64,000 nt of DNA from Algoriphagus chordae (GCF_003254055.1 NZ_QKZT01000013.1:62001-126000), one strand, 5' to 3'. Positions 54,248 through 63,904 are shown, numbered from the stretch's first letter. Made by a program: numbers and translations. Notes: a model not told the origin generated them from the sequence alone.

Positions 54248-55219
54248 ATGCATCAGGAAAAAATAGCAGACGTAATACAGGAAGTTAAGAAAGTAGTAGT
54301 GGGCCAGGACAGAATGGTCAACAGGCTTTTGATTGGACTTTTCACCAATGGACACATTCTTTTGGAAGGTGTACCGGGCTTGGCGAAGACCTTGACGGTA
54401 AATACCCTTGCCAAAGTGCTTCATCTTGATTTCAATAGAATCCAGTTTACGCCAGATTTGCTTCCAGCGGATTTGATCGGAACGATGATCTACAATCAGC
54501 AGGCAGCAAGTTTCGAAGTGAAGAAGGGTCCGATTTTCTCCAATGTGATTTTGGCGGATGAGGTCAACCGTTCTCCGGCGAAGGTTCAGTCGGCGCTTTT
54601 GGAAGCTATGCAGGAAAAGCAGGTGACTATCGGTGATACTACCTATATGCTAGACAGACCTTTCTTGGTACTTGCTACGCAAAACCCAGTAGATCAGGAA
54701 GGAACATATCCACTTCCAGAAGCACAGGTGGATAGATTCATGATGAAAGTCCATATCGACTACCCGAGCAAGGCGGACGAAATGGAAGTAATGCGAAGAA
54801 TGGCGAATATGTCATTTAGTTCGGATGTGAATGCTATACTTTCCAAAGACGAAATTTTTGATATCCGTAATCAGATCAATGCAGTGAAAATGGCTGAGCC
54901 ATTGGAGCACTATATTATAGAGTTGGTTTTTGCGACTAGATTCCCAGCGCAGTACGGTCTGAAAGATGAGGCGAAGTACATTCAGTTTGGGGTTTCTCCT
55001 CGTGCCAGTATCAACCTGAACCTTGCAGCCAAGGCTGTTGCTTTCATGGACGGAAGAGATTATGTCCTACCAGAAGACATCAAGGAAATAGCTGAAGACG
55101 TACTAAATCACCGGATCATTCTAAATTATGAGGCAGAAGCAGATGGAATTAACACGAGAGATTTGGTAAAAATATTCTTAGAGAAAGTTCCGATTAACAA
55201 AACGGTAACATTGAAATAG
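54248..55219 (+). CDS. MoxR-family AAA+ ATPase
   Basis: 323 aa. Walker A-type GVPGLAKTLT (about residue 38-47), Walker B/ADEVNRSPAKVQSALLEAMQE (about 105-125) and sensor 1 with LATQNPVDQEGTYPLPEAQV (about 145), sensor 2 FGVSPRASINLNLAAKA (about 245). Standard full-length MoxR. MoxR proteins act as chaperones with VWA/DUF58 partners, but the next gene is not one of them and a terminator follows. ATG 54248. Confidence 0.92.
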   Translation: MHQEKIADVIQEVKKVVVGQDRMVNRLLIGLFTNGHILLEGVPGLAKTLTVNTLAKVLHLDFNRIQFTPDLLPADLIGTMIYNQQAASFEVKKGPIFSNVILADEVNRSPAKVQSALLEAMQEKQVTIGDTTYMLDRPFLVLATQNPVDQEGTYPLPEAQVDRFMMKVHIDYPSKADEMEVMRRMANMSFSSDVNAILSKDEIFDIRNQINAVKMAEPLEHYIIELVFATRFPAQYGLKDEAKYIQFGVSPRASINLNLAAKAVAFMDGRDYVLPEDIKEIAEDVLNHRIILNYEAEADGINTRDLVKIFLEKVPINKTVTLK

Positions 55220-55234
55220 TAGCTAATACAGCAC

Positions 55235-55267
55235 AAAAAGGCTTTTCGAAAGAGAAGCCTTTTTTTA
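55235..55267 (+). terminator. Rho-independent terminator after the MoxR gene
   Basis: AAAAAGGCTT (55235-55244) pairs with AAGCCTTTTT (55255-55264), T run to 55266. Confidence 0.88.
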
Positions 55268-55406
55268 TGCCGCTTTTATTATTCCAATATTAAATTCGGC
55301 GCGCTTTAGTAAAAAAAGGATAATTCAGATAATTCTTTTGAGGTAAAAAATTGAGACAGATTTGCATCGTCAAATGAGGCAAAATCATAATCAATTATAA
55401 ATCTCA

Positions 55407-56639
55407 ATGAAAAAGTTTAACAACCTATTTATCTTGTTTGCAGCCCTAGTGATAGGATTCACTAGCTGTATTGATGGTAACGACAAACCTGTAGATCCAG
55501 TTGATCCGGATACTGATGATGTCTTGCTTATAGATTCAAACATTTCTTCTAATACTACTTGGGAGACTGGTAAAACATATGTTCTCGCAGGTAGAATCGC
55601 AGTAACTGCTGGTAATACACTCACTATTCAGCCTGGTGTAATCGTGAAAGGTGAAGTTGGATCTGGATCAAATGCTACTGCATTGATCATCGCTAGAGGA
55701 GCTAAGATCGATGCGCAAGGAACTGCTTCTTCTCCGATCATTTTTACTACTGTAGCGGATGAAATCATGCCAGGAGAAATCGCTTCTCCAAATATTGAAG
55801 CAAATCTTACTGGTCTTTGGGGTGGTCTGATCATCCTAGGTAATGCTAAGGGTTCTTTCGCAGGCGATGTAACTGAAACTCAAATAGAAGGTATCCCACC
55901 TTCCGATACTAATGGACTTTACGGTGGAACTGATGATGCTGATAACTCTGGTATCCTTAAATACATTTCCATCCGTCACGGTGGTGCTAACATCGGTGAA
56001 GGCAACGAAATCAACGGACTTACACTAGGTGCTGTTGGATCAGGAACAGTAATCGAAAACATTGAAGTAGTAGGTAACCAAGATGATGGAATCGAATGGT
56101 TTGGTGGTACTGTGAATGTGAAAAACGCAATCGTTTGGAATCCAGGTGATGACGGAATGGACACTGACCAAGCTTGGGCTGGTACACTAGATAACTTCAT
56201 CGTAGTTGCTGGCGATGAGACTGATCATACCTTGGAAATCGACGGACCTGAAGGTTCTTACTTAGCTGGCCACACCATGAAAAATGGTTCTATAAAAGGA
56301 AACAATGTCGCTGAATTAGGTGATTTCAGAGATGGAGCTAGAGGCATGTTCGAAAACATTTACTTCTACAACTTCGCTGATCCGGCTACTACTGAGGGTC
56401 GAGGAGATCTATCACTAAGTGGTGACAAAACCTTGGCAACCTTCGCTGATGGCACATTGAAGTTCATGAACCTAGAAGCTACTCTTGCTGAAGGAGTATC
56501 ATTATCACAAGTATTCAAGAACGGTACAGACGAATATGCAACTGCAGTATCTGCCGGAGCTAACACTGTTGGAGCTGATGCTTCAGTATTCGCTGGCTGG
56601 TCTTGGACCTACATTTCTGGAGTAATCTCCGACCTATAA
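55407..56639 (+). CDS. beta-helix-like surface lipoprotein paired with a TonB receptor
   Basis: 410 aa. Lipoprotein signal peptide ending GFTSC (Cys at about residue 21), then a Pro/Asp-rich spacer (DKPVDPVDPDTDD), a conserved NTTWETGKTYVLAGRIAVTA / LTIQPGVIVKG segment, and a long Gly/Asn/Ile region that reads as a right-handed parallel beta-helix (IIFTTVADEIM, LWGGLIILGNAKGSF, GILKYISIRHGGANIGEG). No catalytic motif. It is 82 bases upstream of a large TonB receptor, so it is probably a cell-surface binding partner. No T9SS C-terminal domain. Start ATG 55407. Confidence 0.7.
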   Translation: MKKFNNLFILFAALVIGFTSCIDGNDKPVDPVDPDTDDVLLIDSNISSNTTWETGKTYVLAGRIAVTAGNTLTIQPGVIVKGEVGSGSNATALIIARGAKIDAQGTASSPIIFTTVADEIMPGEIASPNIEANLTGLWGGLIILGNAKGSFAGDVTETQIEGIPPSDTNGLYGGTDDADNSGILKYISIRHGGANIGEGNEINGLTLGAVGSGTVIENIEVVGNQDDGIEWFGGTVNVKNAIVWNPGDDGMDTDQAWAGTLDNFIVVAGDETDHTLEIDGPEGSYLAGHTMKNGSIKGNNVAELGDFRDGARGMFENIYFYNFADPATTEGRGDLSLSGDKTLATFADGTLKFMNLEATLAEGVSLSQVFKNGTDEYATAVSAGANTVGADASVFAGWSWTYISGVISDL

Positions 56640-56721
56640 TCACAAACTAATTTGACAGAAGGGAGAAAGAGCTTGCAAGGCAACTTTCTTCCTTCTTTCA
56701 GATTTTACATTCAATTGCTGT

Positions 56722-59625
56722 ATGAAAACTCAATCTTCAAACCCACTCATGAAGAGACTTTCCATTTTGATTCTATTGGTCCTTTCCCAGTTATTAGCGG
56801 GATTTGCATTTGCTCAAAAAGGAACCATCCGTGGAGCAATCTTCGACGAAAAAACAGGTGAACCGCTTTTTGGGGTCTCTGTTTTGGTCAAAGAAACTTC
56901 CACTGGAGCAGTCACTGATTTCGACGGGAAATTCGAAATCCAAGTTGCACCAGGAGCTTACACGCTTCAGGTATCTTATATTTCTTACTCATCAATCGAA
57001 CTCACCGGAGTAACGGTGAAGGATGGAGATGTGGAAGTGATTAATGACCTGATGATGGCGGAAGAGGCTTCAGAATTGGAGACAGTGACCATTGCTGCTT
57101 CTGCAATCAGAACTACCGAATCAGCATTGATGTCGGTAAAAAGGAATGCTGCCAATCTTATTGACGGTATCTCTGCAAGTACTTTTAGACAAATCGGTGA
57201 CGGTGATGCAGCCTCAGCTGTAAAGCGTGTGACCGGAGTCTCTATCGAAGGAGGCAAATACATTTATGTACGTGGATTGGGTGACCGATACACAAAGACC
57301 GTCTTGAACGGTGTAGATATTCCAGGACTTGATCCTGACAGAAATACGATCCAAATGGATATTTTTCCTACCAATGTGATCGACAATATTATCGTTTCTA
57401 AATCTTTTACTGCTGAACTTCCTGCTGACTTTACAGGTGGGGTGGTAGATATTGAGACCAAAGATTTTCCTGAAGAAAAAACCATGCGTTTGAGCCTGAG
57501 TGGTGGGATTAATCCTTCTATGCACTTCAATTCAAACTACCTGAAATATGACGGTGGTAAAACCGACTGGTTAGGTTTTGACGACGGAACAAGAGCCATC
57601 CCAACTGAAGGCTATGCCGTTATCCCGCAGTACGGCGATGTGGTGGGAAATCCAAATGGTCCTTTGGGCTTACAATACCAAGATATCTTGGGGAGCTTCA
57701 ATAAAACACTTGGAGGCTATAGATCAAACAGTCTGATGGATATGGGTGTTAGCTTTTCCCTAGGCAACCAGATTGCAAGATCAAAAGCAACTTGGGGTTA
57801 TAATTTTGCGGTGACCTATAAGAATGAGACGGAGTTTTTCCAAGATGCAGAATACAATCTGTATGCAAAGCCTAGAGATGTCAAAGAAAATGAACTTGAG
57901 GCATTGGAAAGACAGCGAGGTGACTACGGCGTCAATAATGTGCTATTGGGTGGACTTGCAGGTATCGCATTGAAAACAGATAATTCTAAGTTCAAATTGA
58001 ATTTGATGCATCTTCAAAATGGAGAATCCAAAGCTGGTCAGTTTAACTTTATCAACACCAATCTGGGTGCAAACTTTGAAGCGACACAATACAACTTGGA
58101 ATATAGCCAGAGAGGCCTAACAAGTATTCTTTTGGGAGGTACGCACTACCTTAATGGGAGAGATTGGGAAGTCAATTGGAAAATTGCACCTACAAGATCT
58201 ACCATTTCTGATCCAGATATTAGATTCACTAGATTCAGAGAACCGACCAATACGGTTTCCACAGAAGTAGGTCTGCCAGCCAGAATCTGGAGAGACTTGA
58301 AGGAATACAGTATAGTAGGTAAACTGGATGTGACGCGTGGTATTTCGTTATTCTCCAGAGAAGGAAAAGTGAGGTTTGGTGGAAACTATGTGTTCAAACA
58401 ACGTGATTTCAATATCCAAAGCTTCCAGTTTGCGACGGGAAACACCGTGTTCACAGGAGATCCCAATGAAATTTTGGATGATGAAAACTTATTCGCTGCT
58501 GACAATAGAAATGGCGTACGATACAATGCCGATTTCATCCCTATCAATGCAAATGAATACCAATCCATCGCGACTAATTTCGCTGGATACGGATCTATAG
58601 AAGCTAACCCTGCTCATAACCTAAAAGCAATTGTAGGTTTGCGTGTAGAGAAATTCAATCAATACTATACTGGAACAAACCAGACAGGTACGATCGATTA
58701 TGATTTGGTGGAAATGCTGGATGACTTAGACTTCTTCCCTACAATCAACCTGATCTATAATCTTCACGAAAAGCAGAATCTTAGATTCTCAGCGTCACGA
58801 ACTATCGCGAGACCTTCCTTTAAAGAGCTTTCCTACGCGGAGATACTTGATCCGATCACAGGCAGAACATTCATTGGAGGACTTTATCCTGAGACTACCA
58901 ATGGGGGAACTGAAGTCCTTTGGGACGGAAATTTAGTATCCACTCGGGTAAATAACTTTGACTTGAGATGGGAAGCCTTCCAGGATAGAGGACAGATGTT
59001 TTCAGTAAGTGCATTCTACAAAACTTTTGAAAAGCCTATCGAAATGGTTCAGTTCCTTTCGGATCCAGGGACTTTCCAGCCAAGAAATGTGGGTGATGGA
59101 ACTGTGGCCGGTTTGGAATTTGAGTTCAGAAAATCATTGAAATTCATCGCGCCAGCATTTGAGAATTTCAACTGGAACACCAATGTGACTATCACGAGAT
59201 CTCAGATTGAAATGTCTGAGTCTGAGTATAGATCAAGACAATTGACAGCTAGAGAAGGTCAGGAGATTAAGGATACACGAGATATGGCAGGACAAGCTCC
59301 TTACTTAATCAATACTGGTTTGAGTTATAATAACTATGCGACAGGTTGGGAAGTAGGCATGTTCTACAACGTACAAGGTTCATCCTTGCAGTATGTAGGC
59401 TTTGGCAACAGAACGGATACTTATTCTGTACCATTCAATAGCTTAAACTTCAATTTGAACAAAACATTTGGTGCTGATGAGCGCTTGCAGGCTGGTTTTG
59501 GTGTACAAAACATCCTGAATTCTAAGAAAGAATATGTGTATAAGTCGTATGAAGCAGAAGACCAGATCTTCAGCAGTCTTTCGCCAGGTACTAAAATCAA
59601 CTTTAAATTAGCTTTCTCTTTCTAA
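56722..59625 (+). CDS. TonB-dependent outer membrane receptor
   Basis: 967 aa. Met1 (MKTQSSNPLMKRLS) or Met10 (MKRLSILILLVLSQLLAGFA) may be the start; Met10 gives a cleaner signal peptide. CarboxypepD_reg-like domain (GTIRGAIFDEKTGEPLFGVS, about residues 34-110), plug domain (RTTESALMSVKRNAANLIDG, GGKYIYVRGLGDRYTKTVLN, about 130-230) and a 22-strand-type barrel ending in KINFKLAFSF. It lacks the SusC-type signature and SusD partner, and is paired with the beta-helix lipoprotein. Substrate unknown; similar pairs in Bacteroidota have been connected with phosphate or metal limitation, but I cannot support that here. Confidence 0.88.
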   Translation: MKTQSSNPLMKRLSILILLVLSQLLAGFAFAQKGTIRGAIFDEKTGEPLFGVSVLVKETSTGAVTDFDGKFEIQVAPGAYTLQVSYISYSSIELTGVTVKDGDVEVINDLMMAEEASELETVTIAASAIRTTESALMSVKRNAANLIDGISASTFRQIGDGDAASAVKRVTGVSIEGGKYIYVRGLGDRYTKTVLNGVDIPGLDPDRNTIQMDIFPTNVIDNIIVSKSFTAELPADFTGGVVDIETKDFPEEKTMRLSLSGGINPSMHFNSNYLKYDGGKTDWLGFDDGTRAIPTEGYAVIPQYGDVVGNPNGPLGLQYQDILGSFNKTLGGYRSNSLMDMGVSFSLGNQIARSKATWGYNFAVTYKNETEFFQDAEYNLYAKPRDVKENELEALERQRGDYGVNNVLLGGLAGIALKTDNSKFKLNLMHLQNGESKAGQFNFINTNLGANFEATQYNLEYSQRGLTSILLGGTHYLNGRDWEVNWKIAPTRSTISDPDIRFTRFREPTNTVSTEVGLPARIWRDLKEYSIVGKLDVTRGISLFSREGKVRFGGNYVFKQRDFNIQSFQFATGNTVFTGDPNEILDDENLFAADNRNGVRYNADFIPINANEYQSIATNFAGYGSIEANPAHNLKAIVGLRVEKFNQYYTGTNQTGTIDYDLVEMLDDLDFFPTINLIYNLHEKQNLRFSASRTIARPSFKELSYAEILDPITGRTFIGGLYPETTNGGTEVLWDGNLVSTRVNNFDLRWEAFQDRGQMFSVSAFYKTFEKPIEMVQFLSDPGTFQPRNVGDGTVAGLEFEFRKSLKFIAPAFENFNWNTNVTITRSQIEMSESEYRSRQLTAREGQEIKDTRDMAGQAPYLINTGLSYNNYATGWEVGMFYNVQGSSLQYVGFGNRTDTYSVPFNSLNFNLNKTFGADERLQAGFGVQNILNSKKEYVYKSYEAEDQIFSSLSPGTKINFKLAFSF

Positions 59626-59644
59626 GGGAATGATCTAAGCTTTC

Positions 59645-59741
59645 CCCGCTGATTTTCGCTGCAAGATTATAGTGCTTATTTGATGATAGAAATTTAAAGA
59701 TCTTCATCAGGTATGGCAGCTTGTCAGCAGAAATCAGCGGG
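59645..59741. repeat. long imperfect hairpin between convergent genes
   Basis: CCCGCTGATTT (59645-59655) and AAATCAGCGGG (59731-59741) are perfect reverse complements; with CGCTG-CAAG/CTTGTCAGCAG they form an imperfect arm of about 21 bases enclosing about 55 bases. It lacks a T run, so it may be a bidirectional terminator or a repeat. Confidence 0.55.
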
Positions 59742-59756
59742 TAATGCAATTCTTCT

Positions 59757-60857
59757 TTAGCTCGCTGGGTAAGAATCAATTAAGATATCCACAATTCGCT
59801 CAGCCGTTTTTCCATCCCAAAGTGGAATTCCTTGGTATTGTTTCCAGTCTCCTGTCATTATTTTTTTGAGGTACGGCTTTAGTTTGGCAGGATCAGTACC
59901 TACCAGTTCATTGGTTCCTAGGTGAATGGTTTCTGCTCGCTCGGTATTGTCACGAAGCGTGATACAAGGCACATTCATCACCGAAGCTTCCTCAGTAATC
60001 CCTCCAGAGTCGGTAATGACTCCTTTCGCATTTTTCACGAGGTAATTGAACTCTAAATAGCCCAAAGGGTCGCTCATCAGTAGATTGGGAGCATCAATAC
60101 CTAGTGATTGCAGGTTTTTGGCAGTCCTAGGATGTACGGGAAAAATAATCGGTAGACCTTCTGTGCCCTCTAGGATAGCGTCGATCATGGCTTTGAGTTT
60201 ATGCTCTTGATCTACATTCGCTGGGCGATGCATAGTCATGACGAAGTATTTCCCTTTTTCCAAGTTCTCGAATATCGCTCCTTCAGGTTTTTTGAACCTA
60301 GGCATTTGAGCCTTCAGGGTGTCGATCATGGTATTGCCAACGAAATGTATTTTTTCCTCAGCAAAACCACTTTTCCGAAGGTTGGTATTCGCGATTTCTG
60401 AAGTGGTGAAAAAATGATCTGTGATGCTGTCGGTTACCATTCGGTTGATTTCTTCAGGCATGGAAAGATCGCCAGAGCGAATTCCCCCCTCTACATGGGC
60501 AACGTCGATCTGTAGTTTTTTGGCAGCAATGGAGCAGGAAAGTGTACTGGTGACATCACCTACAACCAATACAAGGTCGGGACGATTTTCCATTAGCTCC
60601 TTTTCAAAAGCAACCATGATCGCAGCCGTTTGCTCAGCCTGGGTGCCACCACCACCACCTAAGTTGGCATTTGGTTCAGGGATATTCAGTTGCTCAAAAA
60701 AGTCACCTGACATCTTTTTATCATAATGCTGACCAGTATGAACTAGCCTGAATTTAACCGGAACTCCTTCCTGCTGCTTTTTGATAAATTGATGAATGAT
60801 CGGTGCGATTTTCATGAAATTTGGTCGTGCACCTGCGACAATAGTAAAAGTAGCCAT
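59757..60857 (-). CDS. wecB: UDP-N-acetylglucosamine 2-epimerase (non-hydrolysing)
   Basis: 366 aa, usual length. Motifs: VAGARPNFMKIAPI (start), HTGQHYDKKMS (about residue 42), AHVEGGIRSGDLSMPEEINR (about 120-139), VGNTMIDTL, HRPANVDQEHKL, ITDSGGITEEA (about 285, conserved SGG-EE). It converts UDP-GlcNAc to UDP-ManNAc for surface polysaccharide synthesis. The nearby Wzi-like gene fits that. ATG 60857; a candidate -7 box lies at 60879-60886. Confidence 0.95.
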   Translation of the reverse strand: MATFTIVAGARPNFMKIAPIIHQFIKKQQEGVPVKFRLVHTGQHYDKKMSGDFFEQLNIPEPNANLGGGGGTQAEQTAAIMVAFEKELMENRPDLVLVVGDVTSTLSCSIAAKKLQIDVAHVEGGIRSGDLSMPEEINRMVTDSITDHFFTTSEIANTNLRKSGFAEEKIHFVGNTMIDTLKAQMPRFKKPEGAIFENLEKGKYFVMTMHRPANVDQEHKLKAMIDAILEGTEGLPIIFPVHPRTAKNLQSLGIDAPNLLMSDPLGYLEFNYLVKNAKGVITDSGGITEEASVMNVPCITLRDNTERAETIHLGTNELVGTDPAKLKPYLKKIMTGDWKQYQGIPLWDGKTAERIVDILIDSYPAS

Positions 60858-60878
60858 AGCTTGTTTTTATATTCAGCC

Positions 60879-60886
60879 CAAAAATA
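60879..60886 (-). promoter_or_regulatory. candidate -7 promoter element (TATTTTTG on the minus strand) for wecB
   Basis: Exact TAnnTTTG on the minus strand, 21 bases from the wecB ATG. Single box, no clear -33. Confidence 0.3.
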
Positions 60887-60992
60887 GCAAATCCTTTTGG
60901 AGGCATTGGTTAAAAATAGCGTTCTTTTGGTAAGTCTGGTTTGGCTCCTTTTTTGTTTCTTTGCAGGGTTATATTTTCTTAACTAACTGAAT

Positions 60993-61661
60993 TTGATGGA
61001 TTGCAATATTTGGTCAAAGGGAGTGAAAGCCCTTTTACTGCTAATGACCGCAGCTTCACTTTTCTCTTGCACAGATACGCTGGAGTCAGATGTGGTAGTC
61101 TACTCCAATGATTTTTCTGATTTAGATCTACAAGGATTTGAAAATGGGAGATTTCTGGTTTTTGAGAATGATACTGTAGTAGGTTATTATCATAATGAAG
61201 AATTAGCAGTCAATCTATCGGATATGCCTGCTCATAACCTATTGAAGGTGACTTTAGAAATTTTGATTCACGATACTTGGGATGGAAATACCTCGGATGG
61301 AGTGTCTGGTCCAGACCAGTGGTTTTTTGGAATAGATAATGAAGAGGTCTTTAGGACTTCTTTCTCAAACTCTCCTTGTGAATCTACCTATTGTCTTTAT
61401 CAGTCCTATCCTGATTCTTTCTCCCAAACAAATAAGCCTAAAACCGGAGCGATACAAACCAATATGCCAGGTCTCTGCATATTTGGCACCGTACCTAATT
61501 ATACCACACGATACAGTATCTCCAAAATAGTGGAGCATAGTAAGTCTAGCACAAGAATTTACATGAATTCAGATTTGGTCGCTACCAATTCTCCTGATCC
61601 CAAATGTGATGAATCATGGTCTCTAGCTAAAATAACTGTTGAAGCCCTTATCTTGAAATGA
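60993..61661 (+). CDS. lipoprotein of unknown function, coupled to Wzi-like gene
   Basis: 222 aa. Lipoprotein signal peptide KALLLLMTAASLFSC (Cys at about residue 26). The rest is beta-rich with repeated acidic motifs (NDFSDLDLQGFENGRFLVFE, IHDTWDGNTSDGVSGPDQWF) and four later cysteines (SPCESTYC, LCIFG, KCDESW) probably in disulfides. Looks like a lectin- or jelly-roll-type domain, but I do not recognise a family. Its TGA overlaps the next ATG by four bases, so it is likely to work with the Wzi-like protein. Confidence 0.6.
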   Translation: MMDCNIWSKGVKALLLLMTAASLFSCTDTLESDVVVYSNDFSDLDLQGFENGRFLVFENDTVVGYYHNEELAVNLSDMPAHNLLKVTLEILIHDTWDGNTSDGVSGPDQWFFGIDNEEVFRTSFSNSPCESTYCLYQSYPDSFSQTNKPKTGAIQTNMPGLCIFGTVPNYTTRYSISKIVEHSKSSTRIYMNSDLVATNSPDPKCDESWSLAKITVEALILK

Positions 61662-63370
61662 GCATGATGAAGAAAAGGAAATTTTTGAATAGCTGTATTG
61701 GTGCTTCGTTGCTATTCCTTCTAGTGGGTCATCTTTCGTTGGCGCAGACAGTGCCCGTGGGAACTCCAGTATTGGATGATTACCTGCGACGAGCGCAATT
61801 GATCGGGGATGTGGATTCTTCTTCATCTTTTATGATCCGACCACTTTATCCAGCTCAGGCCTTCGGAATCAAATATGGTTTTGACCTAGATAGCTCTGTG
61901 GTGGATATGGATCGCTCAAAATTCAACAGAGTTTTTGGCAAGGATAATAAAGGGGAGTTTTTGCTGATGCCGGCGGTAGCTAAGTTTCAATACAATTCCA
62001 CCTATGCTTTTGGTGTCAACGATGGGGCTTTTATTCCCAATCGAGGTATCCAGACCATCATCAGTCCAGGAGCATTTTTGAATTATGGGTCGTTTAGTGT
62101 ACAATTTCAGCCAGAACTGTTGATCGCTCAAAACCAAGATTACTTGGGATATCCGATAGAGCATCAGTTGAGTATTCTGTACTATTATGATTACATGAAT
62201 AGAATTGATATGCCAGAGAGATTTGGTAGCAGTTCCTATTCACAATTTTATTTGGGGCAATCTAGTATTCGTTACAATTTCAAGGAGTACTCCTTTGGAA
62301 TTTCTTCCGAAAACTTGTGGTGGGGCCCTGGAAGAAGGAATTCTCTTTTGCTTGGAAACAATGCACCGGGATTTATTCACCTGACGGCAAATACCCGCAA
62401 GCCTGTGGAAACCAAAATTGGTTCTTTTGAGGGACAGGTAATTGGTGGTTTCTTGAAATCTTCGGGGTTCTTACCTCCTTGGCCTGATTACCGAATTCAA
62501 GAAAACAATGTGCTTATCCCAAAGCCAGAAGATAATAAGCGCTTTTTGTCAGGATTGATTTTGACTTATCAGCCTAAATGGGTGCCAGGACTTTTTCTAG
62601 GATATGGATCTACCAGTCAGATTTACCAGCATGATATTTCTGGACTGGGTGATATACTCCCTATTTTCAATGGAAGGAAAAAAGCACAGAATATTGTAGA
62701 TCCAACTCAAGAAAAAAGACAGCAGTTTAGCTCTGGATTTTTCAGATGGATGAGTCCCAAAGGTCGCTTTGAATTCTATGGAGAATATGGAACTCGTGAC
62801 AATGACCGTACGCTCAATGATTTTATGATTACGCCAGAGTCAGGAAGAGCCTTTACTTTTGGGTTTTCGCACCTGATGAGCTTGAAAAAACCAGGTCATT
62901 TCTTACAGATCAGCTCGGAAATGACTCAAACGGGTCAAACTATACGGGATGATATTCGAGCACTTAAGACATGGTACATTCACGAGCATGTAGTGGACGG
63001 TTATACACACAATGGTCAGGTACTTGGAGCAGGCAATGGCCCAGCCAGTAACGTGATCTTTTTGGAATTTGCCTGGGTGCATGACATGAATAGAATTGGC
63101 TTCCAAATGGAGCGAATAGTCTACAACAATGATTACTATTACTATAGATATGAGGCGTCCAAGGACTGGAGAAATAAGTATGTGGATCTTGTGCCTTCAT
63201 TGATAGGTGATTGGAAATTTGGGAATATTTTGCTGAATGCTCGTTTGCAATACGTGAATACCTTGAATTACAAATGGTACTTGGAAAATAATCCAGATCA
63301 GTATTTCGTGCCTGGCTACGATCGCAAGAACTTCGTAGGACAAGTTGGCGTAGCGTATATTTTCCAATAG
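61658..63370 (+). CDS. Wzi-like capsule assembly outer membrane protein
   Basis: 570 aa with signal peptide (GASLLFLLVGHLSLAQ, Met1 or Met4 start). Typical features: VLDDYLRRAQLIGDVDSSSS at the mature N-terminus (about residue 38), SFMIRPLYP, ENLWWGPGRRNSLLLGNNAP (about 222), and many aromatic beta strands forming a barrel, ending VGVAYIFQ. Wzi binds and organises capsule polysaccharide at the cell surface. WecB divergently upstream provides a sugar precursor. Overlaps the lipoprotein gene by four bases. Confidence 0.88.
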   Translation: MSMMKKRKFLNSCIGASLLFLLVGHLSLAQTVPVGTPVLDDYLRRAQLIGDVDSSSSFMIRPLYPAQAFGIKYGFDLDSSVVDMDRSKFNRVFGKDNKGEFLLMPAVAKFQYNSTYAFGVNDGAFIPNRGIQTIISPGAFLNYGSFSVQFQPELLIAQNQDYLGYPIEHQLSILYYYDYMNRIDMPERFGSSSYSQFYLGQSSIRYNFKEYSFGISSENLWWGPGRRNSLLLGNNAPGFIHLTANTRKPVETKIGSFEGQVIGGFLKSSGFLPPWPDYRIQENNVLIPKPEDNKRFLSGLILTYQPKWVPGLFLGYGSTSQIYQHDISGLGDILPIFNGRKKAQNIVDPTQEKRQQFSSGFFRWMSPKGRFEFYGEYGTRDNDRTLNDFMITPESGRAFTFGFSHLMSLKKPGHFLQISSEMTQTGQTIRDDIRALKTWYIHEHVVDGYTHNGQVLGAGNGPASNVIFLEFAWVHDMNRIGFQMERIVYNNDYYYYRYEASKDWRNKYVDLVPSLIGDWKFGNILLNARLQYVNTLNYKWYLENNPDQYFVPGYDRKNFVGQVGVAYIFQ

Positions 63371-63388
63371 AGATTAGAACATAGATAT

Positions 63389-63904
63389 ATGAAAGTAGAT
63401 AAGAATACTGTGGTAGCAGTTTGCTATGACCTGAAGGTAGATGATGGTGAGACAGGAATGGTTGCTTATGAAACTGTCCCTGAGGATAAACCATTTTACT
63501 TTCTATTTAATGCTGGAGAGGTGTTTCCAAAGTTTGAAGCTGCCTTGTTAGGTAAGTCTGCCGGTGATGCATTTACGGCGGATCTTGGTTTTGACGAGGC
63601 CTATGGGGATTATATGGAGGAGAAAAAGACCGTTATTCCAAAAGCTAATTTCAAGGAGAACGGGAAGATAAATAAAGATATCCTTCGTGTGGGAAATGTG
63701 ATTCCAATGCAAGACAATAAGGGGGGACAGATTCGGGGAGAGATTACCAAAATTGATTATACGGGAGTTCATATGGACTTCAATCCACCACTAGCTGGCT
63801 ATGATTTGTCATTTGAGGGCAAAATCATTGCAGTGCGAGAAGCTCTGCCCGAAGAACTTGAACATGGTCATGCACATGGTCCAGATGGACATCACCACCA
63901 CTAA
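63389..63904 (+). CDS. slyD: SlyD-like FKBP-type peptidyl-prolyl isomerase
   Basis: 171 aa. FKBP halves VDDGETGMVAYETVPEDKPF, LFNAGEVFPKFEAALLGKSA and DFNPPLAGYDLSFEGKIIAV, with an inserted IF domain between (about residues 70-125). The GHAHGPDGHHHH C-terminus is a histidine-rich metal-binding tail as in SlyD of other bacteria, able to bind Ni or Zn. Cytoplasmic folding helper with metal-store role. Start ATG 63389, 18 bases after the Wzi-like gene; terminator at 63914. Confidence 0.92.
   Translation: MKVDKNTVVAVCYDLKVDDGETGMVAYETVPEDKPFYFLFNAGEVFPKFEAALLGKSAGDAFTADLGFDEAYGDYMEEKKTVIPKANFKENGKINKDILRVGNVIPMQDNKGGQIRGEITKIDYTGVHMDFNPPLAGYDLSFEGKIIAVREALPEELEHGHAHGPDGHHHH

Noticed and set aside
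55407..56639. T9SS-secreted protein
   Set aside because: It has a lipoprotein signal with Cys and no C-terminal sorting domain.
62964..63494. Open frame of 176 codons on the minus strand
   Set aside because: Antisense to Wzi and slyD, with Ser/His/Tyr-rich composition and no family resemblance.
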